Assembly: GCA_014281115.1 (NCBI GenBank)
Contig: JACONQ010000019.1
Span: 62,001 to 126,000, forward strand
Direction of reading: 5' to 3'
DNA from: Laburnicola sp. R22_1
Taxonomy: Eukaryota > Ascomycota > Dothideomycetes > Pleosporales > Didymosphaeriaceae
Length of the DNA: 64,000 bases
Shown here piece after piece: positions 20,628-32,019 of this stretch; the stretch's first letter is position 1; each line of letters starts with the position of its first letter. A program made the position numbers and the translations under genes. Under the pieces are notes generated by a model. It ran no database searches. It saw nothing but the letters and a program-made list of their open reading frames with translations, and had not been told where the DNA came from.

Positions 20628-23497
20628 CTAGCCGCCCCCGCCGTTCCCCCGCCCCCTCCCCAACATATCCGCAACCGGCGCCCCACCCCCCGCCCCCGCC
20701 GCCTTCTTCGGCGGTCCCAGGGCTGAAATCCCAAGGTAGACTCCGACTCCCGGAGCGCCTGTACCTGCACCTGCACCAGGTTGCTGTTTTTCTTTCCCAT
20801 TGACGCTTCCGCTGCCGCTTCCACTTCCGCTGTGTTTCTCGCTCTCGGCGCGAGCGTTGGCGTTGGCGTTGGCGTTGGAAGCCGAAACGGAGCGTTCAGA
20901 CGTGTTGTTGTTGCTGTTCTTGTTGTTTTCGAGCTTAATGCTGCTAGTTGGGAATCTGGCGTCGGTGTCGAGGTCGGTGTCGAGGTCGAGGTCGTCGTGC
21001 AGGCGGGAAGTTTGCTGTGCTTCTTCTTCCTCGTCGTCTTCGTCTTCCTCCTCGTCGTCGTTATCCATATCCGAGTCGCCATCGCGCTCCTGATCCAGGT
21101 CCCCCTCGCCATCGGGATCAGAATCAGAAACGTGATCACGAAGACGGCGACGATGGAGGGGGGAGACAGAGCCGTCGGCGTCGTCGAAGAGTGCGGGGGA
21201 AGAGTGGAGGGTCGAGTTCGAGGGTCTCTGAGAGTGGGACTGGCGAGGCGGCTGAGGATGGGGATGCGGACGCGGATGCGGATGCGGATGGGGGCGAGAC
21301 TGCGTGAACATGCCGTAGGGCTGGTTGGTGGGGCGTTTGAGGGCAGCGTTGTTGGTGCCCGGGCTGGAGCCAGTGCTAGGCCTAGTACCAGGACCACCGT
21401 TGTGAGCTGTGGTGTCGCGGTTCTGGCTGCGGTCTCCATCTCGATTCATATCTCGCGCGGGGGAGTGATCACTCGATGCACCCTGCCCCGAGGCGGTCGA
21501 CGTCTTAGACTTCGCCCCCGAATTCGAATTCGCATTCGCCTTCTCCCTCATAATCGCCTTCAATCTCGCCATCGAAGCAGCGTTCGCAATCCCATTCCCA
21601 TTCCCCCCAGCGCCAGTCCCAGCGCCATGCTTAATAGGCATAAGCATAGCCATATTCACAGACCCAGACGGCACATCCCGCATCTCCGAGTTCGTATTCG
21701 TCTCCCCAGATTTTTTCGCATTCGCAGTCACATTCGCATTCGTATTCGTCGTAGGAGGAGTCGAAGTTGTGCTCGAGGGCGCTAGTTTCCGGACGTACTC
21801 GTCTACGACGTCGATAGCTTCTTTGGAGTTGCGGGGCGTCGTGGGCTTGTGTGGTGTGGACCGGGAAGGTGCGTTTTGCGTGTGTGTATGCGGGGAGGAG
21901 CGGGAGTGGTCGTCTAGGCGGGTGTTGCGGGGGGTGGGGGGGTGAGGGTGTTGGTGGTGTTTAGGGGGTTGGTTGGTTGGTGTAGGGCGGCGGTTGGGAG
22001 GTTGTTCGGTTGATGGGTGAGGGCTGCGGTTGGGAAGACGGGAGAGCGTGGTGCTGCCATTGCCGTTGCCGTTATTGTTGATATTGTTGCCACGGTTGTT
22101 GCCGTTGCCGTTGTTCTCACTGTGGACCTGAGCAGCGCTTGAACCGCGGGACTCGGGGCCGTGTTTATACGGCATAGCCATGGGCGAAGGGCCTCGTTCT
22201 CCGTCTGCGGCCTCGTCCTGATGCGTACTCTTCCCCAGCCGCATTTCCACAAGCCGTGCTCGAGGCCCGCTCGGTTCAGCGTCGCCTGCGTGGCCATCAG
22301 ACGAGGGCGTGTTGAAAGTCGCCTGTGCCGCGAGCGTCTTCTTGAGATTCGGATTCGGATTCCCATTCCCACCATCCTGAAGCTCAAACGCCGAGTCTGT
22401 GCACCAAGGTTGAATCAGCATCCATCCAGCAAAGAGGGAGGAATCACAGGTGTTCAAACGTACCCAAACTCGCCCCCGTCCCCTCCCTCGCCCTCACACT
22501 CGCGTGTCCCTTAAAATGTTTATCAAACTCCTTCAACACCCCATGCAACTCCACAATACTCCCATGCAGCTCCTGGTGCTCCGTCCCCGCACCCGCATAC
22601 ACCGTGACCACGTTCCACGACGCCACCATGAGGTTGTCGAAGCTAGGGAACGCAGCCTTGACAAAGGCGTTGAAGAGGTCGAGCTTGGTCGTGTCGGGGA
22701 GGTTGTTGATGGTGGCGGCTTTGAGCGCGTCGGGGATGGAGGCGAGGCCGATTTTCTTCTTCTTGGGGAGGTAGGGGTAGCGCGGGAGGTGGGAGGAGGG
22801 GCGGCGCTTGTGCGAGGTGGGGGAGGGGTGGCCGTAAGGGGTGCCAGTGGTAGGGTCAGGAAGGTAGTCGAGTTTTAAGAGAGACTGTTTGTTGCAGGTT
22901 AGTTTAGTTGTGCTTCGTGACACAGATTCAAGGTTCAACCACTCGAGTCCCGCCCAACATGAAGAAAAGCACAAACAAACAACATACCTTTCCCTCCCCA
23001 AAGCTCATCGTAACCCGCCTCTCCTTCGCCCCCTCAAACGCCCACTTCCGCGCCTGATTAACCCCCACACACCGCTCATACACCGCCTGATACTTTGCCT
23101 GAAAAAGCTTCACAATCCCCCTCGCAATCCCACTCATAATCGGCACAGCATGAAACGCATCCTCCTCGACCGTCATCGCCTCCCCCTCACGCATCTCAAA
23201 CTTGCCCTCCTCATAGACAAGCCACACTCGGACAGTGCGCTTATCGGGGAAGACGACATTGCCGAGGTCGAAGCTGGTGGCTGTGTCTTTGATGGAGACT
23301 TGGGCGAGGGGCGGGTGGATGCCGGTGGTGGTGGGGCGGTAGATGGGGGGTTCGGGGTGGGCGATGCCGGCGAGGAAGGCGTCGAGGTGGGAGGGGTCGA
23401 GGTAGCGGAGTTGGTCGCGGAGGATAAGGGCGCGCTTTTGAGCGGCGTTGAGGTGCCGGACGGCTTCGAGTTGGGTGTCGTCGAGGGGGAGGTTCAT
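20628..23497 (-). CDS. Large fungal protein of unknown function with disordered acidic C-terminus
   Basis: A three-exon model (23497-22988, 22884-22464, 22396-20628) gives 899 residues. The first roughly 310 residues look folded (MNLPLDDTQLEAVRHLNAAQ, later ARGIVKLFQAKYQAVYERC, and a Lys-rich PYLPKKKKIGLASIPDALK), with an amphipathic helical segment ending LKEFDKHFKGHASVRAR. The remaining roughly 590 residues are Asn/Gly/Ser/Pro-rich, with a strongly acidic run of Asp/Glu around residues 760-790 and Asn-Ala repeats. I do not recognise the family. The introns are 103 and 67 bp. An upstream in-frame ATG at 23569 is possible, but the added residues look like leader sequence, so I chose 23497. 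Confidence 0.75.
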
Positions 23498-23912
23498 TTT
23501 GGCTGGCGGGGGTTGCGTTGTCTGGTGGGGATGGTGGACTCTGTTTTCGTCAATATACACTCCAATCATGCAACCGGCAATAATGTAAAGGTATCAGAGC
23601 CAACTTACCCAAGCAGATGTATCCCACCTCTCGAGCTCTCAACCTCTAAACTCTCAAACTCTACCTCTCGACGTCGATAGTTGACTTTGTGCGTCGAACT
23701 CAAAGTCTAAGTCGAACTCGAACTCAAAGTCGAACTTGAAGTCGAACTCGTACCCCCAACAGCAGCAGGAGGATCACAGGTTATATACACCCCACCCCTC
23801 CGGTGCTCGCATCCCCGTTTGCCAGAAACAGGCGCTAACCCAGTGATTTCCTCGCTCACCTAACAAACAAACTTGCTTCACTAAAATCACCCTGAGGTAA
23901 ATGAGTAAATGC

Positions 23913-23947
<35 letters not shown>

Positions 23948-24649
23948 AGACAAATAAGCAGACAGACAGACAAACACCCAAACACCCAGGCACCAAAGAC
24001 AAACAAGAAACAAAAAAAAAGCCACACAGACCAAAAAGGAAATCAAACGCAGAGTGGACTCACCCCATCTTTCCCACGGGCATCTGCATATGCATATGAC
24101 TCCCCCTCCCCCTCCCACTCCCACCCAAACCTACTACCCTCGCGCCCCCGTCGCCACCCAAGCAATTTGGCAAACAAACAAGCCAGACAAACTTACCAGT
24201 GCATTAAAACATACTTTCCCCACAGCGCAAACTATGAAAAAAAACACTAGAAGTATATGCATGCTCACTACCAAACCTACAAACGTAAAAACGTTAAATA
24301 TGTAGCCTCAAAGGCTCAAACCGCAGTCAAGACTCAGGCCAGGGGCCGCACGGTGGTAGGAGCTGAACAGACCGCACCGTCAGCCTACTTTGTAGTGTGC
24401 ACTGTGCACAATCACCTGCAGCCTCGATGCCTCCTGACTTTGGAATCGTGGCGAACGCCGAAAACGTTTGCACACCTCCACAGTCTCCACTCAGACAAAC
24501 GAACAAAATAAAAATGAAGAATAGACTTGGGCGCATGATCATATTGTATAGAGAGAATTACCGGCCTACCATCGGCCATGGCAGGCACGGGCTGGTCATG
24601 ACGCCATTTGCTGCTACTTGTACACGGTCCCGAAGCGCACGTCCAACCC
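23498..24649. other. Intergenic with simple repeats
   Basis: It holds a short cgaactcaaagt-type tandem array at about 23695-23750, a pure (GA)n run at 23917-23944, and the 3' flank of RPT2. No gene is supported. Confidence 0.6.
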
Positions 24650-26223
24650 CTACAGATACAAGCCTTCGGGCTCGCCCTCGCTCTTCGTCTTGAGCACCCG
24701 CTCTCTCGCGGTGCGGAAGTCCTCCATGTTGACGCGCATTCTCCGCTCACGGAGCGCCATGAGACCGGCTTCGGAGCAGATGGCCTTGATGTCCGCACCA
24801 GAAAGGTCGTCTTTTTGATTGATGAACTCGTCCAGGTCGACGTCCTCGTTGAGGGACATTTTAGATGTGTGCAACGTGAAGATCTTCTTCTTGGTCGTTT
24901 CTTTGTAATGATTAGCTGGTGATTCCTTGATTAAGAATGATGTACATACGATCAGGATTCTCGAACAGGATCTTCCTGTCAATCCTACCAGGCCGGATCA
25001 GGGCAGGGTCGAGAGTCTCGATCTTGTTGGTGGCCATGATGACTTTGACATCCCCACGGTCATCGAAACCGTCGAGTTGGTTGAGCAGCTCCAACATGGT
25101 CCGCTGAATCTCACGTTCACCTCCCGATGTCGACTCGTAACGCTTCGTACCAATAGCATCAATCTCGTCGATGAAGACGATGGAGGGCGCGTTCTCAGCA
25201 GCAACTGTGAAGAGCTGTCGCACAAGTCGGGGACCGTCTCCGAGGTACTTCTGGATCAGCTCGCTACCCACGATGCGCAGGAACGTTGCGCTGGTCTGAT
25301 TCGCAACGGCCTTTGCGAGCAGAGTCTTTCCAGTACCTGGCGCACCGTAGAGAATGACACCTTTCGGTGGCTTGATGCCCATCTCTTCGTATAGCTCGGG
25401 GTGGAGCAAGGGGAGCTCTACCGCCTCACGAACTTCTTGGATTTGCTGCTCTAGACCACCAATATCCGCATACGACTCCGTGGGCGCCTTATCTAGCTTC
25501 ATGACCGAAACGAGCGGATCCGCATCGTCGGTCAACACGCCCACCACGGACACCGACTTGTGATGCAGCAGGATGCTGGCCCCGGGCTCGAGCAGGTCCT
25601 TGTCCACGAACGACATGATGGAGACGTAGTATTCGGGGCCGGTTGCGCTGGAGACGATGGCGTGGTCGTCGTCGATGAGCTCCTCCAGATTGCCGACGCC
25701 CATGGGGCTGCCTCGCATGTCGTCGACGCGCGACCGCTCGTCGGCATTCCGATCTTGGGCGTCCGGATCGTTGCTGGTGCTGACGGGCTGGTTCGAGCTC
25801 GCTGCCGCCTTTGCCTTGCGCAGGCGCTCCTGGTTCTCCACGTATTCCTCCTCCAGCAGCAGGTGGTCGTGGATGCGCTGCATCCGCAGGTACCTCAGTT
25901 TGCATCGTGCCGTCGGGTAGACAGCCGGGAGCTTCGCGGCGGCACTCGGCCCAGCGGCCTTCTTCTTCTTCCTGCCGATGCGGGTGGTGGGCTGCGGTGG
26001 GGGCTCGTACTTGGGCTTATCCTTCTGTAGTACGCGGTCAGTCGCGAGAGGCAACGGCATGCAATCATGACCGGAATGCAGCAAACATAACGCGGATATC
26101 AACGCACCTTGTCCTTTTTGTTCTTGTCGTCGCCGCCGGGGGCCCCCCCAGCGCTAGATTGCTGGTTGCCCTATGCATGGTCAGTATCGCTGCCGGAGGT
26201 ATCGCCGGGGGCAAGCTCACCAT
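24650..26223 (-). CDS. RPT2: 26S proteasome regulatory ATPase subunit Rpt2
   Basis: A four-exon model (26223-26221, 26170-26108, 26024-24950, 24900-24650) gives 463 residues. After the initiator Met the protein starts GNQQSS, the conserved N-myristoylation signal of Rpt2. Further in are the OB-fold region ([14 protein letters not shown] type), Walker A GAPGTGKT, Walker B VFIDEID, the sensor region [20 protein letters not shown], and the C-terminal HbYX motif LYL, which docks into and opens the 20S gate. It unfolds ubiquitylated substrates in the proteasome base. Exon 1 codes only for the ATG; the intron begins immediately after it. It is slightly longer than yeast Rpt2 (437) because of a polar insert at about residues 85-120. 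It is divergent from UBC1. Confidence 0.95.
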
Positions 26224-26946
26224 GACACAGGCTCAGCGAGCGCACGCGACGTAGATAGCCGGGCTGCTGGTGATGGTGCAACTCGTCGGGAATAGAGGGA
26301 CGGGCAGGTGTCGTGGGTGAAGGCGCGATGCGGGCGGGCGGGCGTGTTTGTCGTGGTCCCGATGTCGAGCTGATTCATTACTCTCAGTCGGAGCTTGAGC
26401 GGTGGTGATGTGGACCGAGCCCTCGTAGCCCGTCACGTGCAATCCGCGGGCCACTCCAGCTCCCAACCACAGCAAGGTCCTGGTCCCGCCTCACCTTCTC
26501 GGACTTCTCCACACGACGCCAGACACGTCAGACGTCTGCTGTCCATCCATACTGTCTATACATCCTGACAATACGGCCCGCTTCTTCCCTCTGCTTCTGC
26601 TTCTGCTTCTCTTCTCTTCTCCCTGCGCTTTCATCAGCACCCACTGACGTCGTCGGCCCCGCGTAGATCCAAGCTCCCCACGCCTCACAGCGTCAACCGG
26701 CTCCTGTGCAGCTGCATTGTACAATCCCCATCGAAGCCAGGAAGCCAGCCGCTGCACACCCGCCCTGAAGCAGCAAGCGCGTGCGTACAGTGCCAGCCGG
26801 ACTCGTCCGCAGCCACGGCCGTCGCAGCCTCATAGCCCGAGCTCAACCGCGGAACCGCCCTGCTGCCTATCTCAACCACCACCAGCCTTCCGCCCCCGTT
26901 TCCCCCCTCCGAGAAATCGTCACCTCTCTTGCACACCGCCCACACG
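26224..26946. promoter_or_regulatory. Shared divergent promoter of RPT2 and UBC1
   Basis: The 723 bp between the start codons of two head-to-head ubiquitin-proteasome genes must hold both promoters. It is GC-rich with pyrimidine-rich tracts near 26585-26640. I did not see a perfect GGTGGCAAA (the yeast Rpn4 site) by eye. Shared control is inferred from layout only. Confidence 0.6.
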
Positions 26947-27792
26947 ATGGCCTCCAACCGATCCCGGCGCATTGCAAAGGAAATCGCCGAGATCCAGAAC
27001 GATAGCCTGTCACAGATCGTCGTCGAGCCCGCAGGGAACGGCGAGGACCTCACCCACCTGCGAGGCCGCTTTCCCGGCCCGCCAGACACGCCGTACGAGG
27101 GCGGCACCTTCACCATAGACATCAAGATTGCGAGCGACTACCCGTTCCGGCCGCCGAACATGCGGTTCGAGACCAAGATCTGGCACCCCAACGTCAGCTC
27201 CGTGACGGTGAGTAACTGGGACGGGACGACGTCTGCATACGGGGTGGAGGCTGACTTTGTAGGGCGCCATCTGCTTGGACACGCTCGGCACGCACTGGTC
27301 GCCGGTGCTCACCATCAAATCCGCCCTCATCTCCCTGCAGTCGCTGCTGAGCACGCCCGAGCCCAAGGACCCGCAGGATGCAGAGGTGGCCAGCATGCTG
27401 ATCCGCAATCCAGCCGAGTTCGAACACGTCGCCCGTGAATGGGCGGTGCGGTATGCAGGCGCCCCCAAGAAGGAGATTGCCGAGGGCAGTGGAGGCGCCA
27501 CGGCCGAGTCCATCAAACGCAAGACGCTGGAAGCCAAGTCCAAGGAAGAAAAGGTGGCGCTTGCTGCGTACGTTGCTCTTCTTATCTTACCCCCGCAGCA
27601 ACTGACAAGGTATACAGGTACAAAGGCTACAACAAGGACCTCGTCGACCGATTCGCCAGCATGGGCTTCGATGTCGTGGCCGTTGTCGAGGCGTTTGAAT
27701 ACGTTGGCATCGACAGGAACGGGGGCGAAGACTACGAGCTGGAAGAGGCGTACATGGGCGACATCACGGCTCGGCTCTTTGGCGAGGCATAG
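26947..27792 (+). CDS. UBC1: Ubiquitin-conjugating enzyme E2 with UBA domain (Ubc1-like)
   Basis: Exons 26947-27207, 27263-27567 and 27618-27792 give 246 residues. The UBC fold starts RRIAKEIAEIQND; HPNV is followed by the active-site region GAICLDTLG, with the catalytic Cys at about residue 91. Conserved WSPVLTIKSALISLQSLL follows. A linker leads to a C-terminal UBA domain (DLVDRFASMGFDVVAVVEAF). A UBA-bearing class II E2 is characteristic of yeast Ubc1 and human E2-25K, which extend Lys48-linked chains for proteasomal degradation. The upstream frame reaching 26929 lacks a better start, and ATG at 26947 gives the conserved MASNRSRR beginning. Introns are 55 and 50 bp. Confidence 0.95.
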
Positions 27793-29073
27793 GGATTCGT
27801 TTCGCCCATGCAAGCGCGGTCGTTGCTGTACGAAGTCATGCTAGCCGTTTCATCACCACGTTACTCCCCATGTTCGGAGCTTCGGGCGTTGAGGTCTAGC
27901 ACACAGAGGCTAGGCCTATTGGCGTTTTTCACAGGGCTGGTCGTGAGCACATTTACGTCAGCGTCAGGTTCAATGGGGGAGTTTGGTTGTTTGTAGCCCT
28001 TTCGGTTGGTCCTCTTGTAAGAGGGTCGTGGAGGGTGGTTTGTGGTATGTTTATGAGAGTATGGGTGTTGCTGAGATGAATGGAATGGTGAAATTTTGTT
28101 GGAGGTGTTGGGGGTGATGCTGTGCTTGTGATAGTGATCATGAATAGGATGGAGAATGGAATGAGTATGTATGTATGAGCTTGATGTGGAAGCAAGTGTG
28201 CAGATGTAGGCCTGAGGTCATTTTCGTGTGCAAGGAATGATGGGGAGTCTAGTGTAGGGAGTAAAGTGGATTAATAGGTAGTTGGATTCCATCATTGATG
28301 ATGGCTATTTGTCACGTAAGGAGGAGATGATGTGTGGGCGGGGAAAATGGTAGGTTGGGGATGGGGTTGGGGGATATAGTTTTGCTCTGGTTTTGGTTTC
28401 TCTATGGTTTAAACTTCTTTCGTTGTGGCTTGTAAGCAAGCAACTCAGGGTTTTTTTTTTTTTTTTTAAATAGGATAGGATAGGATAGTATAGTGGTATT
28501 TTTCATCTATGTAGCTACTCTTCTTATTAGAGACTATTGGTGCATGTTGAAAACGCATCTTAAGTGGTGTTTTGGTTGTTGTGTTTTGTTGTGTTTTGTT
28601 TTGCAGATACGTGGGCCCAGCTAAGCTAGTTGGCAGTGTGGTGGGTGTATAATCATAATACGGGGTATGTCGCGGCGGCTGTTGGGGTTGGAGGGTAAGT
28701 TTTGTGATTGTGGAGGGGAGGTGTGTAGTGGATTGATGGGTGGTGGAGATGGGGTTTTATTGGGGGTTGTTTTGTGTGTATGGGAGATTGTGGTTGCTTG
28801 GTGGGTTTGGTGGAGTGATGGGATGGGGGATGGGGATTTGGAAAGAGGGAGAGTGGGTGAGATGTGGTGATGGATGGGATGGGATTGACGTTGACGTTTG
28901 AGAAGATGGGCATGGAGAAGATTGACATGGAGATTGACATTGAGGAGATTGATATTGAGAGAGACGCACCACGAAAGAAAACATGGTAAAAACACCCACC
29001 ACATCCTCCTTGTACGTAGTGCTACATGTTAGCCGCGCCGCTGCGTGTTAGTTCGATATCAAAAATCGTGCGA
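27793..29073. other. Intergenic between convergent genes
   Basis: About 1.3 kb separating the convergent UBC1 and FHA-kinase genes. It is T- and G-rich on the plus strand with a poly-T tract (28450-28467) and short ggata-type repeats after it. The minus-strand frames at 28621-29004 are low-complexity shadows. Confidence 0.5.
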
Positions 29074-31498
29074 TTAGCAGCTCCGAGGGCCGATCTTGCT
29101 CTTCTTAGAAGCTGTCAGATGGTTGCTGGAATTTCCTTCGCCGAAGACATCGGCGTAGCTCGGAATTTCCGGCGCGCGTGAATAGTCCCGCTCCCAATCA
29201 TCGTTGACGTGGCGATCCTGCTCATCGTCGATCGGCGTCTCGTAGACAATGGACGTATCTGATCCCGGCGATGGAGCCCGCTCTTGAACATTGTTAGGCG
29301 ACTGGTTGGCCCATAACGACTCAGATGCTGGAGACGAGGAAAAGTTCCTGAAGTTCGGCAGAGGGGGTTCGAAGATTACTGGAGGGTCAAGGACGTTGTG
29401 GGGTGTATAGCGAGGTTGCGCAAAGACTTCCTCCGGCGCTGCTTCGACGCTCTCTCGCTCCTCGTCGCTTTCTCGTGCGTAATCGTAATCGGGATACATA
29501 CCTGATGCTGGCGGATCTGGGAAAGTGCACGATGAGTATATATAATATTTCTTGTGGGTACCCACGAGTGCTTACCGTTGTCTAGCGAATGCTGATCCAT
29601 TGAAGCGTCTGTCGAGTCGTTGGGAAGCCCATTTCCAGAGCTGGTACTCAGTTCGTAAGAGTACTCGTCGTAGTGGCTCAGGCCGTCGTACTGAGCTTCC
29701 TCGTGCTCATCAGCGATCGACTCGTCATCACTAGGGGGATACACGACGCTCAAATTCCAATCTTGTGAGCCCGAAAAGCGCTGCTCAAAGTCGCGGAACG
29801 AAGCTTGAGCAGACTGCGAGGGAAAGTGATGGGACCGCGTCTGCGCAGTTGGGTCCACGCTTTCGACAGCTGTCGACGGCGTGTAGATTGGCTCGATGAG
29901 TTTCGATACCTTCTGCCGCGGTTGCCAGTCCATGATAGTGCGGCGATATAGGGCCTCGAATTCGGCAGCGTGGAGTTCGTTCGCAAACCATGGATGGGCG
30001 AGCGCTTGCTTGGCTGTCATGCGACGATCTTCCTGTAACACAAGCAGGTTGCGAATAAAGTCCTTTGGCCTGTGGCCCACTTTGCTCCAGGCAGGATGGC
30101 GCACGTTGTCAATGATGCTGAGATCACACTTGGAGGCAAGCTCCATGATGACCTTGCGAGGGTTCTCATTAAAGCGAGCGTCAAAGCGGTTGGAGAAAAG
30201 GACTTCCCCAGAAAGAAGACTTGACGTAATTGCGCCAATCGACCACAGGTCCACTGCTTTGGAATAGCCGGACTCCGAAGGAATAGTAGTGTTCTCGCCG
30301 TGTATTTCGGGCGCAACGTACTCTAGAGTTCCGGCAGCGGAGAACATACGTCTACTGTTGGCGCCTGGGGGTCCTTTCTCCTTTGGCAGCGCCCTTGCGT
30401 TACCAAAGTCGGTAATAACAATTCGTGCGCCATCTTCAGGGTAGGTCAAGAGTATGTTGTCTGGCTTCAAGTCCCGGTGAACTATATCCCTGTCATGGAG
30501 ATAGTCGATAGCTTTGAGTATTTGCCGGACGATAATGGCTGCATCAATGTCGGGCAGTCGGTTCCCTTTGTACTCGATATAGGAGAACAAGTCGCCTCCA
30601 GTGACTAGTTCTTGGAAGATGAAGATGGTGCTCGGACTCCAAAACACCTTTTCAATGCTGACGATGTTGGGATGAGATAAGGTCTTGAGGATTCTGAACT
30701 CGCGGGAGCATCGCATGACTTTGCTCGGCCAGCGCTTCGGGGAGCCAGTGGCTGCACTTGGTTGAGTCTCGTCGCCGGTAGGCAGCCGGAGATTCGGTGT
30801 GAAGTTTCCTTGATAGAATCCTCTGAGGTTAATGACCTTGCACGCGAGCTGGCGTTGTGTCTTCTGATCGATGCCAACGACGACCTTGCCGAATCCTCCT
30901 TTGCCGAGGAGACGACCTGTGATAAGATACCGCGACGCGAAGAGTTGCTTCTCTCGCTCCTGTGTCAATGTCAATCGAGTATCTTCCATATCATCGAAAG
31001 CATGATAGACCAAAGTGACGGATTCAGAGATACGAAGTTCATCAAGATGGTCGAGAAGAAATGCGCCGTGCTTGCGACCCATCAGAATGCCGTGATCGGT
31101 CTGTGAACTTGCACATGCTGCGTGGCTCTTCTTTAGAAACGTGCCATTACTCGACACATCGGTTGCATAAACGAGGGGTGGCACTTCTCCGGTGCCGTCT
31201 TTCTCATACAGTATGCAATGGATGCGGAGATGCTGGTTCGAAATGGTAGGGTCCGGCCAGTGTCTCTTGCTATAGCACGTCAGAACATGAGCAATGCACC
31301 CCAGACTCATCTCTGCTCTCACCAGAGAGCTGGATTCCTCCCAAGGTAGAATTGTGCATTTCCATAAATGTCAATTAGGTCTTGAGTGTCTGCACATGTT
31401 AGCGACTCGACGGACCATGGTTCCACGTTTCGGCACCCACCATTCGGGTCGCCGTCAGTGAGCCGGATCTCGAAGTACCCCACGATTTCGCCTGCCAT
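29074..31498 (-). CDS. FHA-domain Ser/Thr protein kinase (Chk2/Rad53 or Mek1-like)
   Basis: A five-exon model (31498-31441, 31389-31323, 31269-29576, 29516-29074, the last two joined by a 59-bp intron) gives 753 residues. An FHA domain near residues 25-115 shows LGRN, PTISNQHLRIHC and SSNGTFLKK. The kinase domain (about 140-415) has GKGGFGKVVVG, the ATP-binding Lys in ACKVI, HRDLKPDNILL, DFG in ITDFGNAR, and APEIHG. The C-terminal roughly 250 residues are acidic and disordered with SD/SP sites. FHA-kinase order is the Cds1/Chk2/Mek1 architecture; these kinases act in the nucleus in DNA-damage or meiotic checkpoints, with the FHA domain binding phospho-Thr. By eye I cannot choose between the vegetative (Chk2) and meiotic (Mek1) branch. 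Confidence 0.85.
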
Positions 31499-31888
31499 CG
31501 TGTACAGGCTCGTTTCATCCCGCCCAACGCCAGGTTATTTATGCCAGTGAATTCTGGTTTGAAACTTGGAAAGCGCATCGATGCGTGACGTACTTGCCCG
31601 CTCGGGCCTGCGCCAAGTGCCTAAACCGCATACCGCCTAGCGTTCCGGCTAAGCGAGCGCCCGCCCGCACAAAGGCAGCTGTGCTCGCTGCAGCTCCTCT
31701 CTCCTCAACCCACGACACTCATCTCGAAAGCAAGGTAAGTTTTCAACGCTCAGCCTGCAGTGCCTCCGCGAAGCTCAATTGAGCCTCATGGAGCTCACAT
31801 TGCGCTCCGGCGACCTCGCTGTCGCCGCGGGCACTCCTCTTCGAGTCCAGCTACTGACGTCGCACCTGCAGTTCACTTAGCCGACAGG
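31499..31888. promoter_or_regulatory. Divergent region between the FHA-kinase and eL41 genes
   Basis: About 390 bp between head-to-head start codons. It includes the probable leader of the eL41 gene. A GTAAG at 31735 and several AG sites before the ATG make a leader intron possible. Confidence 0.45.
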
Positions 31889-32019
31889 ATGAGAGCCAAA
31901 TGGAGGAAGAAGCGCGTCCGACGTCTCAAGCGCAAGAGAAGAAAGACTAGAGCTCGCTCGTAAGTGCTCCTCCGCTCCTGCCCTTACCTCTGACTCTAAC
32001 CGCCCGCCGCAGCAAATAA
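31889..32019 (+). CDS. RPL41: 60S ribosomal protein eL41
   Basis: The frame MRAKWRKKRVRRLKRKRRK continues with TRARSK and stops: 25 residues, nearly all Arg and Lys, matching the invariant eL41 peptide, the smallest ribosomal protein. Exon 1 is 31889-31959 and ends two bases into the penultimate Ser codon; a 53-bp intron (31960-32012, GTAAGT...CAG) is followed by a 7-base exon, c-aaa-taa, giving Ser-Lys-stop. Without splicing, the frame would end one residue early at the TAA in the donor (tcg-taa). The protein sits at the subunit interface of the ribosome by family knowledge. It is easily missed by automatic callers because of its size. Confidence 0.93.

Noticed and set aside
20781..21785. 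334-codon plus-strand frame
   Set aside because: Antisense shadow of the low-complexity exon of the 899-residue gene; composition is repetitive Val/Gly/Arg with no folded segment.
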